Shown: in pieces, positions 43,961 to 53,954 of the stretch
Position numbering within the stretch: position 1 is the stretch's first letter
Layout of the letters: each line of letters opens with the position of its first letter
Assembly: GCA_018292915.2 (NCBI GenBank)
Contig: JACVVK020000285.1
Location: 794,875-858,874, forward strand
Source of the DNA: Batillaria attramentaria
Taxonomy: Eukaryota > Mollusca > Gastropoda > Batillariidae
Length of the DNA stretch: 64,000 bases
Reading direction: 5' to 3'
Position numbers and translations under genes: made by a program
The notes under the pieces: model-generated
What the model was told of the DNA's origin: nothing
What the model saw: the letters and a program-made list of their open reading frames with translations, nothing else
The model's database searches: none

Positions 43961-43995
43961 GTAGTTCCGACCAGGTCGAAGCCGCTAGTCGGAAC
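43951..43995 (+). promoter_or_regulatory. -1 ribosomal frameshift signal between gag and pol
   Basis: Slippery heptamer G TTA AAC (43951-43957) lies in the gag frame, directly before the gag stop TAG. After a 6-nt spacer there is a perfect 8-bp stem, GTTCCGAC (43964-43971) with GTCGGAAC (43988-43995), enclosing a 16-nt loop. The -1 frame from 43951 is open without a stop into the pol frame. Heptamer type, spacing and stem match known -1 frameshift cassettes; GUUAAAC is used by equine arteritis virus. Confidence 0.85.
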
Positions 43996-46900
43996 GGTGA
44001 AAATAGCAGAGAGAGATTTAGTATTAGTTTAGCCGGGAATCCAAAATGTGTGAGTATTCAGATCGGGAAACAGAGATTTAGAAGTTTGATAGACACAGGG
44101 GCAGAGGTGTCATTGATTAGCGAAAAGGCGTTAGCAAAGCTAGGTTCCAAACACAATCTGTCGAAGAGAAACGTATCCCTTCAATCTGTTAGTGGGGAAG
44201 CTCTAAAGGTAAAGGGAGCTGTGTCACTAGACTTCACTATGGGAGACAAGAAGTTTACTCAGTCGTTCATTGTTGTTAGGGACCTCAACAGGAATTTTAT
44301 CTTGGGAATAGACTGGATGTCGGAACATGGTGTTCGCATCTATTTTGATCTGAGAAAAGTCAGGGTAGGGAATGTGTACGTCCCTTATGAACAGGACATT
44401 CACATAGCTTCTTTGATTAGAGTAGGAAGGACTGCAGTCCTGCGGCCACAGACGGCCCAGATAATAGACACAAGGGTCAAAGAGTCTCCGTACTTCCAGG
44501 ACGGACAGGATCTTGAGATTACAGGGAATGACAGGGGATTTTTAGTAGATGAACCAGGAGTGATGTTAGCGAATACTATTGTTAGAAAGGACAACGGTGG
44601 GAAGTACCCAGTGTTAGTAATGAACACAACAAATAAGACAATTAGACTGAAGAAGGGATGCATAGTGGGCAAGATAGAGTCAGTTCAGGAAGTGAACGCC
44701 GTTACAGTAGGAGGTATGACGACAGAACCAAAAGGCGCAGATGAAGAACGTACCGGCATCAGGTTTTCAGAGATTGACGCACCTGAGGAGCACAGGGATC
44801 GAGTGGTGAAATTGGTCCAGAGTAAGCAACATCAGTTCGCGAGTAGCGATTTGGATCTGGGACAGACCAGTACTGTCGAATGCGCAATCGACACTGGCGA
44901 TCACGCACCGATCAAACTGCGTCCATACAGGGTTCCTTTACAGGATAGGGAGATAGTAGATAAAGCACTAGATGAGATGTTGAAGGCAAGAGTCATTCAA
45001 AGGTCACAGTCACCTTGGTGTTCCAGCTTAGTGGTAGTATCAAAGAAAGATGGATCCAAGCGTCTTTGTGTAGACTATCGCAAGCTCAATTGATTGACGA
45101 TCTACTTTCCTTGCTTGGGAAAGCGAATTACTTTACCAGTCTAGACCTGAAGAGTGGTTATTGGCAGGTAAAGATGGCGGAGAAAGATAAAGAGAAGACA
45201 GCATTTGCTTGTCACAAGGGTCTCTTTGAGTTCAACGTCATGCCGTTCGGTCTCACCAACGCACCCAGTGTGTTCATGTTGTTGATGAATACTGTGCTAT
45301 GTGGTTTCGAAAGTTTCGCCATAGCGTACATTGATGACATCTTGATTTTTTCTGAGACTCTAGAGGAACACTTCGAGCATCTTGACCGAGTGTTCGACAG
45401 GCTAACCCAGCATGATTTGAAGCTGAAACTGAAAAAGTGTCAATTCATGAGAGAAGAAATCAACTACTTGGGATTCGTAGATGGTAAGGATGGGGTCAAG
45501 CCCGACCAAGAGAAAGTAAAGGCCATTAGAAACATGCCCGCACCCACTACTGTGAGGGAAGTGCGAAGCGTCGTAGGAATGGTAAGCTATTATCGCAGAT
45601 TTCTTCCAAATTTCTCCAAGATAGCTGAACCCATCATTGCCCTTACGAAGAAGTACGCCCGCTTCCAGTGGAGCGCGGAGTGTCAGCGAGCCTTTGATTT
45701 CTTGAAGGAGAGTTTGTCTGTTGTGCCACTGTTGGCTTACCCTGATACTAGCAGACCGTACGTGCTGTACACGGACGCCAGTGATTCGTGTATAGGGGCA
45801 TGTCTTACACAGGAGTGTGATGGGGAAGAGAAACCAATCTATTTCCTTTCCCATAAACTGAGCGAGAGTCAGAAGAAATGGTCAACCATAGAAAAGGAAG
45901 CGTTCGCCATTCATTATGCTCTACAGAAACTAGACCATTACCTCCACAATGCACAGTTCAAGATCTGTACTGATCACAGACCTCTGAAGTACTTACTAAA
46001 CTCTCCAATGCAAAATAAGAAGATACAGATGTGGGCATTAGGGATCGCTGGATACAACTGTACCATCGAGTACATTCCAGGGCCTACCAATGTATTAGCG
46101 GATTTGTTGTCCAGACTGCCGGAGGGTTTGGTTTGTCAAAGTTCACAGGAAGAGGCAGAGCAGGTGAAAGAGGTTAGCGATAACTCATTCGAAATAGGTG
46201 TGGTCAACTCCAATGAATTCACTCCAAAGGATTTTGCTAGTTTCCAGCCGTCAGGAGAACCGAGGGAAAAGTTGGACAAAATCGAGCTTGCTGAGTTTGA
46301 CATGAAAGTAGAACAGGACAAAGACCCAAATTTAGTGCAGATAAGGAAACAGATGCAGCAGGAAAATGCTCCCAAGATGATACGTAAGAGGTATTTGATT
46401 ATAGATGATGTTCTCTACTTCCTCTCCAATCAGGATGACGAGCCGAGGGCACGGTTAGTCATACCTGAACACCTCATTTTGTTTGTGGTACGGCAGTACC
46501 ATGACGAGAATGGTCACATGGGTATTGACAAGACGTATGACACCATACAGCAAAAGTATTTTTGGACTGACATGTACAGAGGACTGTATGAGTATGTGAG
46601 TGGCTGTGTTGTGTCAAGCGAGAGTGATGCAAAAACAAAAGGCACCGGTGCAAGAGATGGATGTTCCGCCTTATCCATTTGCAAAGGTGAGTCTTGATTT
46701 ATCTGGACCGTACCCAAAGAGTCTGTCAGGAAATAAATACATAGTGGCGTTTGTAGACCACTACAGTGGATGGCCGGAGGCATTCGCAGTACCAGATAAG
46801 TCTGCCGAAACTGTGGCTCATTTATTGACAGAAAAGATAATTCCCAGGCACAGTTGTCCACTGCAGTTAGTAACAGACAATGGCACAGAGAATGAAAACA

Positions 46901-47925
46901 GAATCATGAGAGAGACACTAAAAGAACTCAGGATTGATCATGTCACCACAAGCTTTTATCACCCACAATCAAACGCTAAAGTGGAAAGATTTCATAGAAC
47001 TTTGCATGACATCATGTCAAAGAAGATACAAGATGACTTGCAGACATGGGACATGCATTTGGATCAAACTCTGTCAGCGATTCCAGTGAACATTTCTGAA
47101 ACCACTCAACATTCACCATTCTTTCTGCTTTACAATCGTGACCCAGTGTTGCCGCTTGACAACATCCTGCGACCACGAAGAAAGTATATGGGCGAAGATC
47201 AACATAGGGTTGCACTCGAAAATCAGCACAAAGTGTTCACGCAGGTCTATCAGAGAATAAAGAAATCTCAAAAGAAAGGCGCACGCTATGCAAATCAGTC
47301 GGTAAAGCCTATTGAGTTAAAAGTAGGTGATCCTGTTTATGTACGAAATCACCAAAGAAAAAGCAAGTTAGAAAGGAAATGGAAGCCATACTTTAGGATA
47401 GTGGAAGAGTTAACGCCGGTAACCTTTAGGGTGAGAAACCAGTTAGATGGTACGGAACAGAAAACTCATGCTGAACACCTTAGGAAGGTTCCGATCGGTG
47501 ACTGGAACATTCCAGTGATGCCAGCAACAGGTAAGCCAGTACGTAAAGCTCAGCTTGCAGTTCCTCCAGGTGAGTCTTCTTCAGATGAGAGTGAGAGTGA
47601 GAGTGAGCGAGACTTGACGCCAACGGAACGAATGACAAGGTTCCATCGTCACGAACGAGATGGATCCTCTGACGAAGATGACATACCCTTAATGGAACTC
47701 CAGAAGCGGTTACGGGCTAGAGAACAGAGATGGCGGGAAGTTGACCATGTGACGGATACAGAGGACAAAGTAGCAGGGGAGCCTGACACTGATTCTGAGA
47801 ATAAGGGAGTAACTGTAGACCAAAAACAGGTTAGGGAACAGTTGGTGTCGTCCATTCAGGGACGAGATGTTAGCGATCAGAGCAAAGTGAAGACTTTGCT
47901 CGAGGCCGTTATTTCTCTGCTATGA
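43951..47925 (+). pseudogene. pol: Pol polyprotein, disrupted by two frame breaks
   Basis: Domains in order: aspartic protease (LIDTGAEVSLI near 44090 and FILGIDW near 44300); reverse transcriptase (KKDGSKRLCVDYRKLN, then FTSLDLKSGYWQ, MPFGLTNAP and YIDD at 45327-45338); RNase H (LYTDASDS, EKEAFAIHYAL, TDHRPLKYL, ADLLSR); and integrase (H-x4-H near 46500, LDLSGP, VTDNGTE, HPQSNAKVERFHR, a KWKPYF GPY/F-type module near 47380, then an acidic SDESESESE tail). Break 1, at about 45090: the frame stops just after YRKLN, and the sequence continues in another frame at IDDLL. About a dozen usually conserved residues are missing, so this is a short deletion. Break 2, near 46605-46615: one base is missing in the integrase zinc finger, between its two Cys positions. 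No single product can be made from this copy. Confidence 0.93.
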
Positions 47926-48085
47926 GAGGCTTCGCTGAGAGCAATCCTTCTACCTAATACGGTAGGGATTGGTTGGTGCATATGCACTGGACGCATAGAC
48001 AGAACTATGCGGGATGATTTTTATTTGACATACAGATGTCAGGGGTCTGTATGTCATGCGTGGGTGATTCTGTTGCAGGGGAAAC
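47926..48085 (+). promoter_or_regulatory. Hairpin-rich pol-env spacer with splice acceptor
   Basis: Three stems in 120 nt: CAATCC with TACC (47942-47954) pairing 47961-47971; CGCATAG (47992-47998) with CTATGCG (48005-48011); and TGACATACAGA (48026-48036) with TCTGTATGTCA (48046-48056). TTCTGTTGCAG|G (ending 48078) then gives a good 3' splice site 7 nt before the env ATG, as expected for a spliced env message. Confidence 0.6.
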
Positions 48086-50053
48086 ATGAAGACTGCAGCG
48101 GTGTTGCTCTGTTTGTGTATTGGACTGGTCGAGGGCAGTTTAGGTTCTCATAATGTGGTGTTTCGAAAAGTCAATGAGGTTACGACCACCAGGTCGCGGT
48201 GGCTTGTTACATTCATCATTGACCTAGAACCATATGTCGACGCGATGAACCGGTTGTCGGCAAATATTGAGAATGCTACGAGCATCTCATGGCAAGTAGT
48301 GCAACACTATTTTGATAAGGGAGATCACTTCACGAAAAGTTTTGTACGTCTTAATCACGATTTCAAGCTGGTGCGAGAGACCTATAATGGGTTAGTAGAG
48401 CACTTTGTCGAGTATCAAACCTTACGGGGAGGGTATGCTCGATCACGGAGGTCTTTGTTACCATTCGTGGGAAAAGCATTACACTTTTTGTTTGGGACGC
48501 TATCCGAGTCAGATCTGAAGGGAATAAAGAGTAACATCCAAAAGCTAGCTAGCAATCAACAAGAAATATCACATGTGGTGCAGGAGAGTCTTACCTTAAT
48601 TAACACGTCACGAGTTATGATTGCTGAGAACCGGCAAAGCATTAATGAACTTGTGGAAGGATTAGCACAGGTAGACCAGAACTTGCGTACAGTGACAGAT
48701 GAGCTGGCAAGGCAAATAAAGGAATTAAGCACCTTTGTTGACGCCTACTCACAGATAGACGTTGTGATAGCAGAAATCAGGTCAATGATTAGCCGGATGA
48801 CCGTCTATCTTGAGCACCTCCAGTTACAACTGAACATGTTGTCCTTAGGGCGGCTAGCTCCAAGTACGATTACGCCTCGAAACCTTCAGAAGTTGTTGTT
48901 AGAGATTGAAGATCATATCCAACCTCCCTTGAAACTGACGGGTGACCCAAACAGAAATTTGTGGAACTTTTATCAATACTTGACGTGCACTACTATTCTG
49001 GAAAACGACAAAATTTTGGTCGTAGTCCCGGTTCCCTTATTAGACTCTAGGGAAGAATTTGAGGTATTCAGAGTGCACAACCTTCCTCTACCCTCCATCG
49101 GAACTTCTAATTTGGGCTTACCCATGACTGCCGCCTATGAAATCGAATCCGAAGCATTGGCTATTAACAAGCAACGTACTAAATTCGTTTTGCTAGAGCC
49201 GGATGAGTTCGAAGCGTGTTCAGAACCGTTAATTGGATTTTGTGCAGTTCAAAGTCCCTTGTGCCCAATGTATACCAATAAGTTTTGCATCATAGCTCTG
49301 TTTAAAAACGATTCCGTAGCCATCAAACAGCAATGTCAGACAAAGGTGCAGCTTAACACCGCGCTTCCAAGGGCCGATTATCTTTCGGATGGGATGTGGG
49401 TCATAAGCACTGCTACGCCCATTACATTCAGTGTCTTATGTCATGACCAATCGGTTAGTTCTGCGGTAGCCCAACCACCACTTAGCGTACTCACGCTGGG
49501 AATGACCTGTATCGGGTCGAGTGACTCCATATCCTTGACACCCTACTATCAACAGGAAAACGTGTTTGCTGTTAACGAGTCGTACCTCTCTTGGCTGACG
49601 GATTATGCTTTATCAAATATCTCAATATGGAAACCAGTTGACCAACTTCTGCCTAAACTGGACCCCGTTAAACTTCCAAAACAATTGGGGGATCTCAAAG
49701 AGATCAATATGGGTCCCCTAATCTCGCGACTTCAAAATCTACAGCCGATAACAAAGGAAAAATCGGGGTGGCCCATTTGGGTGTATGCCTTAATCGCGTT
49801 GGTATTGGCGGCGGTTGTCGTCGGAATTGTACTCTATGTACGTTTTAAGCTGCTCAGGGGTAAAGCCCTATTGACTGGTCCAATCACAAGGTTCTGGGAG
49901 AGCAAACAGGAGACCCTCAAACCCACGGTGCTTCAGGTGGTCGACCAAGCGACCGGCGCGACTGACGCCGACAGAGCGGTTGCTTCTGCGCCTGAAGGAG
50001 TGACTTTGATGGACAATTCGCGGGTGAAATTTTACCCGTCCCTGGGGCAGTGA
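48086..50053 (+). CDS. env: Envelope glycoprotein, baculovirus F-like (class I fusion type)
   Basis: An uninterrupted 655-codon frame. Residues 1-20 form a signal peptide. A furin-type site RSRR lies at 119-122, followed by a hydrophobic fusion-peptide-like segment containing PFVGKALHFLFGT (127-138). The R-x-x-R then F-G-T-L arrangement is the hallmark of baculovirus F and gypsy Env. A long helical heptad-rich region follows (about 144-255), and a Cys-rich middle part (C301 to C475). There are several N-glycosylation sequons (near 63, 173, 408, 497 and 511). One membrane span lies near 563-586 and a cytoplasmic tail of about 70 residues follows. It would act at the plasma membrane or in transmission between cells. 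The start is the first ATG after the splice acceptor. Unlike pol, it shows no break. Confidence 0.9.
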   Translation: MKTAAVLLCLCIGLVEGSLGSHNVVFRKVNEVTTTRSRWLVTFIIDLEPYVDAMNRLSANIENATSISWQVVQHYFDKGDHFTKSFVRLNHDFKLVRETYNGLVEHFVEYQTLRGGYARSRRSLLPFVGKALHFLFGTLSESDLKGIKSNIQKLASNQQEISHVVQESLTLINTSRVMIAENRQSINELVEGLAQVDQNLRTVTDELARQIKELSTFVDAYSQIDVVIAEIRSMISRMTVYLEHLQLQLNMLSLGRLAPSTITPRNLQKLLLEIEDHIQPPLKLTGDPNRNLWNFYQYLTCTTILENDKILVVVPVPLLDSREEFEVFRVHNLPLPSIGTSNLGLPMTAAYEIESEALAINKQRTKFVLLEPDEFEACSEPLIGFCAVQSPLCPMYTNKFCIIALFKNDSVAIKQQCQTKVQLNTALPRADYLSDGMWVISTATPITFSVLCHDQSVSSAVAQPPLSVLTLGMTCIGSSDSISLTPYYQQENVFAVNESYLSWLTDYALSNISIWKPVDQLLPKLDPVKLPKQLGDLKEINMGPLISRLQNLQPITKEKSGWPIWVYALIALVLAAVVVGIVLYVRFKLLRGKALLTGPITRFWESKQETLKPTVLQVVDQATGATDADRAVASAPEGVTLMDNSRVKFYPSLGQ

Positions 50054-50427
50054 AGCCGGAGGACGTCGTATCATGTGTGATCATGATGAAAGTGCACTTA
50101 TATATCCACTTCTATAGTCACTTATATATTCAATGTAGCTATAATGCTTGTTTGGTGATTAATTTTGCTGATGCATGTGCTAAGGACATTTTATCGCACA
50201 TCACGGCAATATACATTTGTACATTTAATATTTCCTTTTTGCTGTAATGGATTGTGAGTAATTTGATTATTGCTGATATACATACCAATGGTTATTCACA
50301 TTTTAATGTTCCTTTTTTGCTGTAATGGTTGTGAGTAATTTGATTTCTGCTGATGTATATGCTAATGGTTATTCAGATCAACACATCTGCAGTACACTCA
50401 CTTCCACGTGCAGGCACATCACATACA
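50054..50427 (+). repeat. Env 3' flank with an imperfect 78-bp tandem repeat
   Basis: TCCTTTTTTGCTGTAATGG..GTGAGTAATTTGATT..TGCTGAT..AATGGTTATTCA occurs at about 50232 and 50310, with a more degenerate copy near 50150. It belongs to the LTR element, upstream of the inserted LINE. Confidence 0.75.
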
Positions 50428-53262
50428 GAATACAGAATACTTTATTAATCCCATATTTGGGAAATTGCAGTTCTGGCCCGCATACTAATAAGACACAAAT
50501 GATAAACATTTTGATAAAAGAGACTACAAAAATAAGTAAAACAGACAGTCTTGACCAGTAAGAGTACTTAAAATCACGAATAAAACACACTAACACATAA
50601 TAAAATTCCTGTCACAGTCAACACTCATTGATACATCCATTCCGGCATTCACGCTGCACATTCACGCTGCACATTTACTCGCTCTGCACTCTCTCTCTCT
50701 CTCCCTCCCCCCCCCCCCCTCTCTTTCTCTCTCTCTCCTCGATCCCCACACACACCCCTCTCTCTCTCGTGCGCGTCCTGCTTGAATTGGCAGCTCTAAT
50801 AGCTGTGGGCAGAAAGGATCTTGAATATCTGGTAGTCCTAGCTCTGGGTACTCTAAACCTACCACTACGTACAATAGTCAAGTTGTCGAAGTCCTGTCTG
50901 AGGGGATGTGTCTCGTCACTGAGGATGTCAGTCAGTTTGTTCTTCGTTCGTCGGTCGTACAGTGTACCAAGTGTGTCTTGTGTCCTCCCGATCACCCCAC
51001 CCGCTTTCTTGATCAGTTTATCCAACCTACCACTATCCTGTTTTGTCAGATTCCCACCCCAGCAAGTTAGGCCAAAAGACAATACACTACAAACTACTGA
51101 TGAGTAAAACATTTGGAGAAGCTGAGGACAGACATCAAAAGACCTCAGTTTTCTCAGACAGTACAGACGTGTGTGTGCTTTCTTAAGGACAGAATCGGTG
51201 TTTTGGTTCCAGCTCAAGGTGTTATCCAGCACAACCCCTAGATACTTATACGTCTGCACACGTTCGACTTCTGCCCCTTTGATGATGACAGGGCTAGGTG
51301 TAACTTTGTTCTTCCTGAAGTCGATCACCATTTCCTTAGTTTTGTTTACATTTAGGTGGAGAAAATTTTTGTCACACCAGTCCACAAAGTCGTCAATCTC
51401 GTGTTTGTAGTTAGTGTCGTCATCGTCAGTGATTTGTCCAGTCAGTGCAGTGTCGTCGGCGTACTTGTCAATGATACAGTCATCGTAAGAGGCCCTACAG
51501 TCAGCTGTATACAGAGAGAACAGGAAGGGGGAGAGAACCGTCCCCTGGGGCGCGCCGGTATTGGTAAAAATGACGTCAGAGACAAGATCAGACTGGGACT
51601 TTGTTTGTTTAGAACGGTTTGCAGGGCAGACAAGTTGTGATCGTGAACTAAGTGAGCGGTCGGAGGCCTGACTAGGCTGTAGCTTGACGAACTGTGGACG
51701 GTTTGTCAGGTAATCAAGGACCCAGAGAACTGTGGACGCACTGACTTTCATGTTTAGGAGTTTATCTGCAAGCAAGTGGGGTTGAATGGTATTAAAAGCA
51801 CTGGAAAAGTCATAAAACATTAAACGGATGGAGGTTCCTGGTTTATCGAGATGAGAGTAGATGCTGTTCAGTACATGCAATAATGCATCATCAACACTCC
51901 TATTTTTCCTTTAAGCAAATTGAAAAGGGTCAATAAAATCAGCTACTTGCGCTTGAAGATATAAAAGCACCACCCTCTCAAACACTTTCATCACGCAGGA
52001 GGTTAAAGCTATTGGACGGAGATCATTCATAACACTGACAGGATGTTTTTTTGGCACAGGCACAATACAGGACATTTTCCATAGCTCAGGAACTTCACAC
52101 TGAGCAAGAGAAAAATTAAAAATAAAACACAAGATTTTGTACAACTGTTCGGCACATGTTTTCAGGACCTTGGGCAGTATGCCGTCCGGGCCAGCAGCTT
52201 TGCTCGGTTTGACCTGTTTAAGTAACTTTAAAACATCCCCATCCTGCACTGTCATACTCTGCTTCTGTTCGTGATCAGCCACTAGTATCCCCCTCATCTC
52301 CTCCCTCTCCCGCCCAAAGTCATGACAGTCGAAGCGTGCGTAGAAACGATTCAGGTCGTTGGCGTAATTGGCCGAGTCCGAGTTGACCTGCGAACGTTTT
52401 GTTGTCTTACGCCCGCTCATCAGATTCATCCCTTCCCACACCTTCCTTATGTCATTTGTCTGAAATTTCTGTTCTATCTTCCTTTTGTATTCTTTTCTCC
52501 CCTTCCTTATTTCGACCTTCAACTCTTTCTGTATATCCTTTAACTGTTCTTTGTTGTTCTCCCCAAAAGCTTTTTTCTTTTTATTGATAATTTCTTTTAT
52601 GTGTTTTGTAACCCAAGGTTTGTTGTTGGAATAAACCTTTACTGTTGCTTTTGGCACGACATTGTCAACGCAAAAGTTAATGTAGTCACACACCCTGTCC
52701 GCAAGCTGGCTGACATTTGTTTCCGTATCTGTAAACACTGACCAGTCAGTGCACTCGAAACAGCCCCGTAAGGCCTCGCACGCTGTTGCGGTCCACTTTT
52801 GCACTGTTTTCGATACAGGAGGTTCGCGTTGCACGCGCGGTCGGTATCGCGGTAGCAGGCTGACCAGGTTGTGGTCCGAGCGGCCTAGGGGCGGTAGGGG
52901 GGCCGAGTTGTACGCATCCTTGATGTTACAGTACAGTAGGTCGAGCGTGCGATCACCCCGGGTAGTGCATGTTACTTGTTGGTGGTACCCCGGCAAAACT
53001 TTCTTCAGGCTACAGTGGTTAAAGTCGCCGGTCACAATCTTGACTGCGTCGGGTGCACTAGTATCTAGGTCGTGCACGTGGCTCGCGATATGGTCGGCTG
53101 CGTCCTTTGCGTTCGCTGTTGGTGGCACATACACGTTAGTGACGATCACGTGGGAAAACTCTCGTGGCAAGTAGTAAGGACGTGCACTCACGGTTAGCAT
53201 TTCCACAACATGTGAGCAGTGTGTATACCGCAATGACACATTGTTTGGATGACACCATTTCT
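50428..53262 (-). mobile_element. 5'-truncated LINE (jockey/CR1-like) inserted in the LTR element
   Basis: Minus strand, starting inside the endonuclease domain near 53262. TGDFNHC and LGRSDHNLV (endonuclease) precede a coiled, Lys-rich linker. The reverse transcriptase follows: KAAGPDGILPKVLK, DLRPIALTSCVMKVFERV, FYDFSSAFNTIQPHLL, GAPQGTVLSPFLFSLYT, YADDTAL and YKYLGVVLD. A single in-frame TAA near 51896-51898 replaces what is normally a Tyr codon; otherwise the frame runs from 53239 to the end of the RT thumb. The 3' end has GGGATTAATAAAGTATTCTG and short ATTCTGT repeats at about 50428-50455. It is of the same family as the fragment at 24716-25885. Confidence 0.9.
50675..53239 (-). pseudogene. 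LINE endonuclease-reverse transcriptase ORF with one nonsense codon
   Basis: Two in-frame segments, 53239-51911 (442 codons) and 51880-50675 (401 codons), are separated by a TAA and ten further sense codons in the same frame. They encode the C-terminal half of the APE-type endonuclease (DFNH, SDHN catalytic blocks) and an RT with the YADD box (minus strand, near 51455). The last ~45 codons, from RTRTRERG onward, run into a GA-rich simple repeat (50690-50770) and are probably not part of the original protein. The LINE product would nick target DNA and prime reverse transcription. This copy is inactive because of 5' truncation and the stop. Confidence 0.88.
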
Positions 53263-53287
53263 GGTTTAATTATAATTTTGTTCATTT

Positions 53288-53299
53288 GAAAGGGGCGGA
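53288..53299 (+). promoter_or_regulatory. Polypurine tract before the 3' LTR
   Basis: GAAAGGGGCGGA, with a single pyrimidine, sits directly before the TGTTAC start of the 3' LTR, where plus-strand synthesis is primed. Confidence 0.85.
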
Positions 53300-53954
53300 T
53301 GTTACACAATGACCTGTGTACCCTGGGTCGTGACCGCCGTGGAACCTCACGCTAATCAGGGATGACATTGTGATTGACAAAATGACTTGTGTACCCTAGA
53401 TCGTGACCGCCTTGGTACCTTAGGTCAATCAGGGATGACATCTTGATTGACACTCTAGGACGTGACCGCCAAGGCCGGCATTTATGTTGTTTTTGGAAGG
53501 CAAGCGAGAATAGCAGGGTGTCACATGTATACATAGATGAATTTCGCTTATGCTATGTGGTCGGACGACCGATTTATGTGATTACCTTGACCGATGGTCG
53601 GATTGGCAGTTCGTGAGGGCCTGCGGACTGCCGGGACCTATTTATGAGGTGGATATTCAGGCCAGGGGAGACCACAACAGGAGAAGGAGAGAGACCAGCA
53701 GAAACCTATGTCTTACTGAACCACCAAGACGAGACTCTTTGGCGAATAGCGCTGGGGAGTACTAGGCTGCTGTGTCATGTTGTTAGGAAATTGTATTAAC
53801 AAAGAATTCTAGACTATCACCATTAAAGGTGGATGCCACGGCCGGTTTTAATCCACCTCCAAAAAGATAGTGGCACCACTACGAAAAGAGTACCATTCTT
53901 TGTGGGTGATCATTTCTGTCGGTCGACTGCGTGCGTCTGTGTTGTACTGTAACA
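53300..53954 (+). repeat. 3' LTR (655 bp)
   Basis: Starts TGTTACACAATG and ends CTGTAACA. Same U3 direct repeats as the 5' LTR. TATTTAT near 53641 replaces the TATATAT of the 5' LTR. ATTAAA polyadenylation signal at 53822-53827. Followed by the ACGT duplication (53955-53958). Confidence 0.97.

Larger units (their letters stand above)
40212..53954 (+). mobile_element. Ty3/gypsy errantivirus-like LTR retroelement with env
   Basis: The complete unit is bounded by 655-bp LTRs starting TGTTAC and ending GTAACA. The right LTR is 53300-53954; the left is 40212-42512 with a 1,644-bp insertion plus a 2-bp duplication. The LTRs differ at about four sites (around 42200, 42205, 42409 and 42410). In order: PBS, leader ORF, gag, -1 frameshift signal, pol (PR-RT-RH-IN), spacer with splice acceptor, F-like env, an inserted antisense LINE, and the polypurine tract. 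The domain order, with integrase after RNase H, places it in Ty3/gypsy. Without the two insertions the element would be about 9.3 kb. Pol has two frame breaks, so this copy could not move alone, but gag and env are open. Confidence 0.95.
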
